DNA from: Mytilus trossulus
Lineage: Eukaryota > Mollusca > Bivalvia > Mytilida > Mytilidae
Assembly (NCBI RefSeq): GCF_036588685.1
Contig: NC_086378.1
Span: 33,829,578-33,893,577 of the forward strand
Direction: 5' to 3'
Length of the DNA: 64,000 nt
The position numbers were made by a program, and so were the translations under genes. Positions 1 to 10,554 of the stretch are shown in pieces (position 1 is the first letter of the stretch; each line of letters opens with the position of its first letter). The notes beneath the pieces were generated by a model. That model saw only the letters and a list, made by a program, of their open reading frames with translations, made no database searches and was not told where the DNA came from.

Positions 1-316
1 AAGAGAGCAGACTAGTATTAAATATAAATGCTATCAGTGGTTTTTTTTTTCCCCCGACAAACTTTTTATGATTTAACTGAGCTACTAGTGGGTTCAGAGT
101 CAGAAATTACGACAATAAATGTTCTCATGAAGAAGACTGAAAAAGTTACTAGACTTAGTGTTATGCTATAAGAACTGTACTTAAATGGGATGCGTTAGAG
201 AGAGAAGAAAAGAAGAATGACGGAAGAAGGGACATTTATATTTTAGACATTTTTTATTTGTTATGTAGTAGAATATATTTTTTTTAATTATGTATGGGGA
301 ATAAAGTATTACTAAG

Positions 317-343
317 ATGTACAACAATTTTAGACTCTTTTTG
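317..343 (-). promoter_or_regulatory. H2A histone downstream element and conserved 11-mer
   Basis: In mRNA sense the purine-rich element CAAAAAGAG (335-343) lies 12 nt after the stem-loop, where U7 snRNA is known to pair in animal histone pre-mRNAs. TTGTTGTACAT (317-327) follows and is shared by all four histone genes of the unit. The role of the 11-mer is not known to me. Confidence 0.8.
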
Positions 344-355
344 AAAAATATTGGT

Positions 356-371
356 GGCCCTGAAAAGGGCC
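356..371 (-). terminator. H2A 3' histone stem-loop
   Basis: GGCCCTTTTCAGGGCC in mRNA sense: 6-bp stem, 4-nt loop, followed by ACCA. This is the SLBP-binding, non-polyadenylated 3' end of replication-dependent histone mRNAs. It lies 33 nt after the stop codon. Confidence 0.96.
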
Positions 372-404
372 GTTGTTAAGTGAGTAATCTGATATATCCA
401 CTTT

Positions 405-788
<384 letters not shown>

Positions 789-843
789 CTATTTGGTTGA
801 TCGACACTGAGTAAAGTGATACAATTTTTCTTCAAAATTTAGC

Positions 844-850
844 TTATATA
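844..850 (-). promoter_or_regulatory. H2A TATA box
   Basis: TATATAA on the minus strand. It sits 61 nt before the H2A start codon, which would leave a 5' UTR of roughly 30-35 nt. Confidence 0.85.
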
Positions 851-998
851 CCCACTAAACGGATTGAACGATGTTTTTATTATACACCAATCAGAACGAA
901 GCTCTCTGCGGGCAGTTAGGCTACCGAACATTCAACATGTTATGGGTGCTCTCTCCGAGGTTCGCGTTCAATAAAATCTTTCAATCCGTTTTGCCCAG

Positions 999-1006
999 TA
1001 TATAAA
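999..1006 (+). promoter_or_regulatory. H2B TATA box
   Basis: TATATAAA, 52 nt before the H2B ATG. Transcription would be expected to start near 1028-1035, leaving a very short leader. Confidence 0.87.
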
Positions 1007-1058
1007 CAAATTGAAAATAATTTTTCACCATTACTTATTTGATTATCAAACCAGTAAC

Positions 1059-1433
1059 ATGCCACCCAAAGTAGGAACTAAAGGAGCCAAGAAGGCCGTC
1101 ACCAAGGCAAAGACTGCCAGACCCGGCGGTGACAAGAAAAGGAGGAGGAAGAGACGTGAATCCTATGCTATCTACATCTACAAAGTCTTGAGACAAGTTC
1201 ACCCCGACACCGGAGTGTCCTCAAAGGCAATGTCCATCATGAACAGCTTCGTCAACGATATCTTCGAGAGAATCGCAGCAGAGGCTTCCCGATTGGCACA
1301 CTACAACAAAAGATCTACCATCACATCTCGGGAGATCCAGACCGCTGTCCGTCTTCTCTTACCCGGAGAATTGGCCAAGCACGCTGTCAGTGAAGGTACC
1401 AAAGCCGTCACTAAATACACCAGCAGCAAGTAA
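1059..1433 (+). CDS. H2B: Histone H2B (unit 1)
   Basis: Core histone partner of H2A. The 124-aa intronless protein has a basic N-tail ([12 protein letters not shown], then KKRRRKRR at 26-33), a histone fold at about 36-101, and the C-terminal helix ending AVTKYTSSK; Lys119 corresponds to the ubiquitinated Lys120 of human H2B. The frame stays open upstream to a TTG at 1011, but I start at the ATG at 1059. It gives the family N-terminus MPPK and lies 52 nt after TATATAAA, so upstream codons would be largely outside the transcript. Residue 45 is Arg where most animal H2Bs have Lys (VLKQVHPDTG). It is the only + strand gene of the unit. Confidence 0.99.
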   Translation: MPPKVGTKGAKKAVTKAKTARPGGDKKRRRKRRESYAIYIYKVLRQVHPDTGVSSKAMSIMNSFVNDIFERIAAEASRLAHYNKRSTITSREIQTAVRLLLPGELAKHAVSEGTKAVTKYTSSK

Positions 1434-1439
1434 ACAGTC

Positions 1440-1456
1440 TGAAGTTTATAACTTCA
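1440..1456 (+). repeat. Small perfect hairpin before the H2B stem-loop
   Basis: TGAAGTT-TAT-AACTTCA: 7-bp arms and a 3-nt loop. It lies in the H2B 3' UTR, 5 nt before the histone stem-loop. The H2A, H4 and H3 3' UTRs do not have it. Confidence 0.7.
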
Positions 1457-1461
1457 CAAAC

Positions 1462-1477
1462 GGCCCTTTTCAGGGCC
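1462..1477 (+). terminator. H2B 3' histone stem-loop
   Basis: GGCCCTTTTCAGGGCC followed by ACCAAC, 28 nt after the H2B stop codon. Confidence 0.96.
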
Positions 1478-1489
1478 ACCAACATTTTT

Positions 1490-1516
1490 CAAAAAGAATT
1501 TACAATTGTTGTACAT
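1490..1516 (+). promoter_or_regulatory. H2B histone downstream element and conserved 11-mer
   Basis: CAAAAAGAA at 1490-1498 is the presumed U7 pairing site. TTGTTGTACAT follows at 1506-1516, starting 28 nt after the stem-loop. Confidence 0.8.
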
Positions 1517-1880
1517 CATGTCAAACTTCTAAACAAAGCTATAAATCCCAACCCCCAGCTATAACTACTTTCAAACTATTTCAATAGTATATGGTTACTT
1601 TTCTCTTCTTTCTATCTGTATAACAAATATGTGTATTTCACTCATTCTGTAGTATTTAATTTGTCAAAACTACAAAGCGTAAATACATAAATCATGAAGA
1701 ACAAAACAGTGCTTTCATTCCAATTAATAGAGTTGATAAATTTACGATTTCTTTTGCTTTTCGAGAGAGAAAAAAATATTGCGAGAATTATTTTACACGG
1801 AAACAAGAACATTACCTAATCTTAAACCACGCAAAAACTCTATAATTGAATATAACAGAATCTACAGATTTTGTGTGTAA

Positions 1881-1938
1881 AAGTCCGTGCATTTTGTTTT
1901 GAAATTTTCTCTCTTTATGTAGGCAAATGCACGGACTT
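1881..1938. repeat. Perfect 14-bp inverted repeat
   Basis: Left arm AAGTCCGTGCATTT (1881-1894) and its exact reverse complement (1925-1938) are separated by 30 nt. It lies about midway between the converging H2B and H4 genes and recurs in every unit (for example 7544-7601 in unit 2). It could be a hairpin RNA, a termination or insulator element, or the ends of a tiny transposon; the sequence alone does not decide. Confidence 0.75.
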
Positions 1939-2039
1939 GTTGATCTTTGAACGTATTCATAAACCTTCAGAAATATAAATTCTCAAATAAATACAAGAGT
2001 AAGAGTAAGGAAGTTAATTAAAAAGAAAGCCAGATATTT

Positions 2040-2112
2040 AAAAAAAAAAAGGGGGGGGGGGGGGGGGGGGGGGGGGGGTAATAGCGAGAGAGAGAGAGAG
2101 AGAGAGAGAAAA
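2040..2112. repeat. A11-G28 and (GA)12 purine tract, unit 1
   Basis: A run of 11 A (2040-2050), 28 G (2051-2078), TAATAGC, then (GA)12 (2086-2109) and AAA. It is nearly pure purine on the + strand and lies 152 nt beyond the H4 stem-loop. It is the main source of length variation between units. Confidence 0.95.
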
Positions 2113-2224
2113 TAGTTGCGGATCAGGATCAGGGAAAACAAGAAAACGGTTGAAAAATTCATGAACATTAGAGAAAAGAATAGAAGTGGGAGCAAGCTTT
2201 GATTTCAAGATTTTGTTTAAAACG

Positions 2225-2252
2225 ATGTACAACAAATCTAAGATTCTTTTTG
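2225..2252 (-). promoter_or_regulatory. H4 histone downstream element and conserved 11-mer
   Basis: In mRNA sense CAAAAAGAA (2244-2252) is followed by TTGTTGTACAT (2225-2235), which starts 29 nt after the stem-loop. Confidence 0.8.
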
Positions 2253-2264
2253 AAAAATGTTGGT

Positions 2265-2280
2265 GGCCCTGAAAAGGGCC
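2265..2280 (-). terminator. H4 3' histone stem-loop
   Basis: GGCCCTTTTCAGGGCC in mRNA sense with ACCA following, 26 nt after the H4 stop codon. Confidence 0.96.
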
Positions 2281-2306
2281 GTTGTTGATATTAGCTGGGT
2301 GGCTGT

Positions 2307-2624
<318 letters not shown>

Positions 2625-2672
2625 CTATTTGTGGTGATTAGTTAAATAATACTTTCCGTCTAACAGCGACTC

Positions 2673-2680
2673 TTTATATA
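2673..2680 (-). promoter_or_regulatory. H4 TATA box
   Basis: TATATAAA on the minus strand, 54 nt before the H4 start codon. Confidence 0.87.
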
Positions 2681-2734
2681 TCACCAACGCGGCCGTAAAA
2701 GAAGTATCACACATTTTCAGTTAACTGTTGTCTG

Positions 2735-2739
2735 ATTGG
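2735..2739 (-). promoter_or_regulatory. H4 CCAAT box
   Basis: CCAAT on the minus strand within GCCAATCAGA, 54 nt upstream of the H4 TATA box. It resembles NF-Y sites of other histone promoters. Confidence 0.7.
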
Positions 2740-3079
2740 CTTACGTTGTTTTATTCCGGGAGGTAACTCTGTACTGCCTTAAACTGTGTACACTTTCAAT
2801 CCACTTTTTCATTCTAGGTCTGAAAAATATAATAATTCATATCAGACAGTAAATTTTTAAGAAAAAACTATAATTGAACAGAAAAAAACTTTCAATCGGA
2901 ATAAAAATGACTGCAGGAGACAAAAAAAGTTCCAAAATGTTGAAAAGTTTTCATTTTAAGATAGAAAAGTATGATAAATAAATGATAAATGAAAATCACT
3001 TTAGACAGTCAAAATTATAAAGATAATTATTTGCTTTCTCTGAACAGACATTTTTATTCAATGTCAATACACATTTCAA

Positions 3080-3345
3080 CTTAATGGAATGGAATTTAGT
3101 TGGGGAAAAAATAAACCTCACAGACATATCTAGGAATACTGGTTATCTATTTGTCTATTTCATGTACCCAGAAATTGGATACATCACAGGATTTTACATG
3201 CTTGCAGTTTTCTACCTGTCTTTCATAACTCAACATCATCTGTCAAAGCTGTGCTTGCCATCCATCAAAGATCTGCTGCAGGTACTTCAGATCATAAATG
3301 AGAGAATGTATGAATAAAACTGTTATTGTTATTACTATTAAAGAA
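3080..3345 (+). other. Possible retroelement remnant with 77-codon open frame
   Basis: A patch of more balanced base composition inside AT-rich spacer. It has a 77-codon frame from 3084 to 3317 (hydrophobic middle, no recognised domain), an overlapping AATAAA, and a tail of TTATTG/TTATTACTATT type such as is seen at the 3' ends of some non-LTR retrotransposons. It is identical in every unit, but so is everything else, so conservation is not evidence of function. I do not recognise the protein and would not call it a gene. Confidence 0.25.
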
Positions 3346-4216
3346 TATTTTTTTTAGGTATTACAGTGAAGAAAAGAGATGCCCCTGACTGCGGGTAAAA
3401 CTTCTTATGTGTGCATCTTCCTTTCAATTTTATTTTTAAACGCCATTCTATATTTATCCACAGTATGACGATGACAATTTCATCAGCCAATCCAATAAAA
3501 ATGTTAATGCGCACACATGTACTTACTATTCTGAAGACATCTTTTAGCCAGAAAAGTTTATAATAAGTCTGAAAACTACTTTTTATCATATAAAAAAGCT
3601 TATAAGTGCAAGATATATGCTTACATGGACTTCCTACAGTGAAATTTTGTGGGGACTACTTGGACCCGTACCGAAATTATATTAATTTAAATAGAAATTT
3701 CATGATTTTGTAAACTAGCAGCAAGACAAGACTCTAAAGTGGACAAAATATATTACTACATACATGATAAAAAAATTCTTTACAATTCTGACTGAAAAAG
3801 AGCTCTAAATTTTTGATAAAAGTACCCTGTAATATCAGCTTTTCTAAAAGAAATATACAAATTAATGATTTATACAAGATATTTAAACTCTAACTTAAAA
3901 AAAAAGGTTATATTTTGGCCAGTTGGTGGTTCTCTTTCTTTGGTCTAGACTACTGGTGTAAATAATACATCAAAAGAAGACAAGAAAAAACAAGCGAAGA
4001 AAAGAAAAGAACAGAAGTACAGATAGAAACATTCATATGTTGATCTTTTTTTATATAATGTACTATTTAATATTCTACACACAAGGACATACATGTACCA
4101 TGATAAACAAACACCCCCCTTTTTTTTGTGATGAGACTTGCGTGTATATATATATCATAAAATTTATTTTTTGTCTATGTATTGCTTTGCATATAGATGG
4201 ATTCAACAAGAAGAAA

Positions 4217-4220
<4 letters not shown>

Positions 4221-4250
<30 letters not shown>
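4221..4250. repeat. (AG)15 tract, unit 1
   Basis: Dinucleotide repeat 78 nt beyond the H3 stem-loop, inside a 34-nt homopurine run (4218-4251). Confidence 0.95.
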
Positions 4251-4254
<4 letters not shown>

Positions 4255-4288
4255 GGAAAAGAGGGGTTCAGCTATGTTTCTAATTTTC

Positions 4289-4316
4289 ATGTACAACAAT
4301 TTATAGATTCTTTTTG
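4289..4316 (-). promoter_or_regulatory. H3 histone downstream element and conserved 11-mer
   Basis: In mRNA sense CAAAAAGAA (4308-4316) is followed by TTGTTGTACAT (4289-4299), which starts 29 nt after the stem-loop. Confidence 0.8.
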
Positions 4317-4328
4317 AAAAATATTGGT

Positions 4329-4344
4329 GGCCCTGAAAAGGGCC
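4329..4344 (-). terminator. H3 3' histone stem-loop
   Basis: GGCCCTTTTCAGGGCC in mRNA sense with ACCA following, 29 nt after the H3 stop codon. Confidence 0.96.
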
Positions 4345-4373
4345 GTTATGTTTTGGTGAAAAAATCACACTTC

Positions 4374-4979
<606 letters not shown>

Positions 4980-6018
4980 AGTTTTTACTGAAAAACTGCT
5001 CAACCCAAGCTGACAGTAAAAATGCCCCCTTTTTTCATTCAAAATTACAGTTTCTGATCATCATCCCTCATTGCTCAACAATAGTAAATTAGTGTCACGG
5101 TTTCAATATGATAAATCTGAAGAAGAAAAAAATAATAATGAAAAAAGGTCAAAATACATGCAGAAACATTAAGGAAAGGAAAGAAAAATAAAACAGGAAA
5201 AAATAAAAATAAAATGCAGTTTGAACACTAACAAAGCGAAATAAGAAATGCAAAAACAGAAACAAATGGAATTACACATTCCCGACATGACATTGTACGG
5301 ATCGGCTGAGTTTCTCTATTGTTGTATTATGTCATATTTATGTATATTTAATATAAAAAAAGAAGATGTGGTATGATTTTCATTTGGGCTGGGCACATTT
5401 GTCACATTGTCTGATTGTCGGTGTGCTTACATCGATTCCACATCTTTAATACACAAACAATAAATAAATAAAGACAGAAAGACAGAGAGAGATGCCGAAA
5501 AAAAATGGAAAAAGGAAAAGAATGGAAAGTACATATCATATATAAAAGTGTTGACGAAAGAGATACTGTTAACAAAAACTATAAATAATTATAATAATTA
5601 AAAAACACACACCTTCTCATATGAATCTAAGCATGCTCGCATCAATAACCAAGAGAGAGAAAGAAGAGAGCAGACTAGTATTAAATATAAATGCTATCAG
5701 TGGTTTTTTTTTTCCCCCGACAAACTTTTTATGATTTAACTGAGCTACTAGTGGGTTCAGAGTCAGAAATTACGACAATAAATGTTCTCATGAAGAAGAC
5801 TGAAAAAGTTACTAGACTTAGTGTTATGCTATAAGAACTGTACTTAAATGGGATGCGTTAGAGAGAGAAGAAAAGAAGAATGACGGAAGAAGGGACATTT
5901 ATATTTTAGACATTTTTTATTTGTTATGTAGTAGAATATATTTTTTTTAATTATGTATGGGGAATAAAGTATTACTAAGATGTACAACAATTTTAGACTC
6001 TTTTTGAAAAATATTGGT

Positions 6019-6034
6019 GGCCCTGAAAAGGGCC
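6019..6034 (-). terminator. H2A 3' histone stem-loop (unit 2)
   Basis: Same 16-nt hairpin and ACCA as unit 1; downstream element and 11-mer follow. Confidence 0.96.
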
Positions 6035-6067
6035 GTTGTTAAGTGAGTAATCTGATATATCCACTTT

Positions 6068-6451
<384 letters not shown>

Positions 6452-6721
6452 CTATTTGGTTGATCGACACTGAGTAAAGTGATACAATTTTTCTTCAAAA
6501 TTTAGCTTATATACCCACTAAACGGATTGAACGATGTTTTTATTATACACCAATCAGAACGAAGCTCTCTGCGGGCAGTTAGGCTACCGAACATTCAACA
6601 TGTTATGGGTGCTCTCTCCGAGGTTCGCGTTCAATAAAATCTTTCAATCCGTTTTGCCCAGTATATAAACAAATTGAAAATAATTTTTCACCATTACTTA
6701 TTTGATTATCAAACCAGTAAC

Positions 6722-7096
6722 ATGCCACCCAAAGTAGGAACTAAAGGAGCCAAGAAGGCCGTCACCAAGGCAAAGACTGCCAGACCCGGCGGTGACAAGA
6801 AAAGGAGGAGGAAGAGACGTGAATCCTATGCTATCTACATCTACAAAGTCTTGAGACAAGTTCACCCCGACACCGGAGTGTCCTCAAAGGCAATGTCCAT
6901 CATGAACAGCTTCGTCAACGATATCTTCGAGAGAATCGCAGCAGAGGCTTCCCGATTGGCACACTACAACAAAAGATCTACCATCACATCTCGGGAGATC
7001 CAGACCGCTGTCCGTCTTCTCTTACCCGGAGAATTGGCCAAGCACGCTGTCAGTGAAGGTACCAAAGCCGTCACTAAATACACCAGCAGCAAGTAA
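6722..7096 (+). CDS. H2B: Histone H2B (unit 2)
   Basis: H2B of 124 aa, identical to the copy at 1059-1433, with Arg45 retained. The ATG is chosen over upstream in-frame codons because TATATAAA (6662-6669) is only 52 nt away and the protein then begins MPPK. The second hairpin precedes the stem-loop, as in unit 1. Confidence 0.99.
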   Translation: MPPKVGTKGAKKAVTKAKTARPGGDKKRRRKRRESYAIYIYKVLRQVHPDTGVSSKAMSIMNSFVNDIFERIAAEASRLAHYNKRSTITSREIQTAVRLLLPGELAKHAVSEGTKAVTKYTSSK

Positions 7097-7124
7097 ACAG
7101 TCTGAAGTTTATAACTTCACAAAC

Positions 7125-7140
7125 GGCCCTTTTCAGGGCC
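7125..7140 (+). terminator. H2B 3' histone stem-loop (unit 2)
   Basis: GGCCCTTTTCAGGGCC, 28 nt after the stop. Confidence 0.96.
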
Positions 7141-7702
7141 ACCAACATTTTTCAAAAAGAATTTACAATTGTTGTACATCATGTCAAACTTCTAAACAAA
7201 GCTATAAATCCCAACCCCCAGCTATAACTACTTTCAAACTATTTCAATAGTATATGGTTACTTTTCTCTTCTTTCTATCTGTATAACAAATATGTGTATT
7301 TCACTCATTCTGTAGTATTTAATTTGTCAAAACTACAAAGCGTAAATACATAAATCATGAAGAACAAAACAGTGCTTTCATTCCAATTAATAGAGTTGAT
7401 AAATTTACGATTTCTTTTGCTTTTCGAGAGAGAAAAAAATATTGCGAGAATTATTTTACACGGAAACAAGAACATTACCTAATCTTAAACCACGCAAAAA
7501 CTCTATAATTGAATATAACAGAATCTACAGATTTTGTGTGTAAAAGTCCGTGCATTTTGTTTTGAAATTTTCTCTCTTTATGTAGGCAAATGCACGGACT
7601 TGTTGATCTTTGAACGTATTCATAAACCTTCAGAAATATAAATTCTCAAATAAATACAAGAGTAAGAGTAAGGAAGTTAATTAAAAAGAAAGCCAGATAT
7701 TT

Positions 7703-7777
7703 AAAAAAAAAAAGGGGGGGGGGGGGGGGGGGGGGGGGGGGTAATAGCGAGAGAGAGAGAGAGAGAGAGAGAGAAAA
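7703..7777. repeat. A11-G28 and (GA)13 purine tract, unit 2
   Basis: G run 7714-7741; GA run 7749-7774. This is the only copy with 13 GA repeats. Confidence 0.95.
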
Positions 7778-7929
7778 TAGTTGCGGATCAGGATCAGGGA
7801 AAACAAGAAAACGGTTGAAAAATTCATGAACATTAGAGAAAAGAATAGAAGTGGGAGCAAGCTTTGATTTCAAGATTTTGTTTAAAACGATGTACAACAA
7901 ATCTAAGATTCTTTTTGAAAAATGTTGGT

Positions 7930-7945
7930 GGCCCTGAAAAGGGCC
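7930..7945 (-). terminator. H4 3' histone stem-loop (unit 2)
   Basis: Canonical hairpin, 26 nt after the H4 stop. Confidence 0.96.
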
Positions 7946-7971
7946 GTTGTTGATATTAGCTGGGTGGCTGT

Positions 7972-8289
<318 letters not shown>

Positions 8290-9881
8290 CTATTTGTGGT
8301 GATTAGTTAAATAATACTTTCCGTCTAACAGCGACTCTTTATATATCACCAACGCGGCCGTAAAAGAAGTATCACACATTTTCAGTTAACTGTTGTCTGA
8401 TTGGCTTACGTTGTTTTATTCCGGGAGGTAACTCTGTACTGCCTTAAACTGTGTACACTTTCAATCCACTTTTTCATTCTAGGTCTGAAAAATATAATAA
8501 TTCATATCAGACAGTAAATTTTTAAGAAAAAACTATAATTGAACAGAAAAAAACTTTCAATCGGAATAAAAATGACTGCAGGAGACAAAAAAAGTTCCAA
8601 AATGTTGAAAAGTTTTCATTTTAAGATAGAAAAGTATGATAAATAAATGATAAATGAAAATCACTTTAGACAGTCAAAATTATAAAGATAATTATTTGCT
8701 TTCTCTGAACAGACATTTTTATTCAATGTCAATACACATTTCAACTTAATGGAATGGAATTTAGTTGGGGAAAAAATAAACCTCACAGACATATCTAGGA
8801 ATACTGGTTATCTATTTGTCTATTTCATGTACCCAGAAATTGGATACATCACAGGATTTTACATGCTTGCAGTTTTCTACCTGTCTTTCATAACTCAACA
8901 TCATCTGTCAAAGCTGTGCTTGCCATCCATCAAAGATCTGCTGCAGGTACTTCAGATCATAAATGAGAGAATGTATGAATAAAACTGTTATTGTTATTAC
9001 TATTAAAGAATATTTTTTTTAGGTATTACAGTGAAGAAAAGAGATGCCCCTGACTGCGGGTAAAACTTCTTATGTGTGCATCTTCCTTTCAATTTTATTT
9101 TTAAACGCCATTCTATATTTATCCACAGTATGACGATGACAATTTCATCAGCCAATCCAATAAAAATGTTAATGCGCACACATGTACTTACTATTCTGAA
9201 GACATCTTTTAGCCAGAAAAGTTTATAATAAGTCTGAAAACTACTTTTTATCATATAAAAAAGCTTATAAGTGCAAGATATATGCTTACATGGACTTCCT
9301 ACAGTGAAATTTTGTGGGGACTACTTGGACCCGTACCGAAATTATATTAATTTAAATAGAAATTTCATGATTTTGTAAACTAGCAGCAAGACAAGACTCT
9401 AAAGTGGACAAAATATATTACTACATACATGATAAAAAAATTCTTTACAATTCTGACTGAAAAAGAGCTCTAAATTTTTGATAAAAGTACCCTGTAATAT
9501 CAGCTTTTCTAAAAGAAATATACAAATTAATGATTTATACAAGATATTTAAACTCTAACTTAAAAAAAAAGGTTATATTTTGGCCAGTTGGTGGTTCTCT
9601 TTCTTTGGTCTAGACTACTGGTGTAAATAATACATCAAAAGAAGACAAGAAAAAACAAGCGAAGAAAAGAAAAGAACAGAAGTACAGATAGAAACATTCA
9701 TATGTTGATCTTTTTTTATATAATGTACTATTTAATATTCTACACACAAGGACATACATGTACCATGATAAACAAACACCCCCCTTTTTTTTGTGATGAG
9801 ACTTGCGTGTATATATATATCATAAAATTTATTTTTTGTCTATGTATTGCTTTGCATATAGATGGATTCAACAAGAAGAAA

Positions 9882-9885
<4 letters not shown>

Positions 9886-9915
<30 letters not shown>
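9886..9915. repeat. (AG)15 tract, unit 2
   Basis: Dinucleotide repeat downstream of H3. Confidence 0.95.
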
Positions 9916-9919
<4 letters not shown>

Positions 9920-9993
9920 GGAAAAGAGGGGTTCAGCTATGTTTCTAATTTTCATGTACAACAATTTATAGATTCTTTTTGAAAAATATTGGT

Positions 9994-10009
9994 GGCCCTG
10001 AAAAGGGCC
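9994..10009 (-). terminator. H3 3' histone stem-loop (unit 2)
   Basis: Canonical hairpin, 29 nt after the H3 stop. Confidence 0.96.
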
Positions 10010-10038
10010 GTTATGTTTTGGTGAAAAAATCACACTTC

Positions 10039-10554
<516 letters not shown>

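Larger units (their letters stand above)
1..404. other. H2A 3' flank and inter-unit spacer
   Basis: AT-rich noncoding DNA. It contains the H2A 3' processing signals (317-371) and a 21-nt homopurine stretch on the + strand at 197-217. I see no gene in 1-316. The spacer continues from the end of the preceding unit. Confidence 0.8.
1434..2306. other. H2B-H4 convergent spacer
   Basis: 873 bp of AT-rich DNA between two converging genes. It holds the H2B and H4 3' processing signals at either end, a 16-nt pyrimidine run (1598-1613), a perfect 14-bp inverted repeat (1881-1938) and the A/G/GA tract (2040-2112). No coding sequence could be supported. Confidence 0.8.

Noticed and set aside
1011-1058. 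N-terminal extension of H2B from an upstream TTG
   Set aside because: It lies within 5-52 nt of the TATA box, in the leader or before the transcription start, starts with TTG, and the protein from the ATG at 1059 has the normal H2B N-terminus and length.
1986-1991. AATAAA as an alternative polyadenylation signal for H2B
   Set aside because: It lies over 500 nt beyond the stem-loop in AT-rich DNA where AATAAA is frequent, with no supporting downstream GT-rich signal.
1983-2235. Proline- and serine/leucine-rich frames across the G and GA tracts
   Set aside because: They are translations of simple repeats, and they change frame and length between units as the tracts vary.
3084-3317. 77-aa open frame as a fifth gene of the unit
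   Set aside because: No recognised domain, no promoter or histone 3' signals in its orientation, and its identity between units only reflects homogenisation of the whole repeat.
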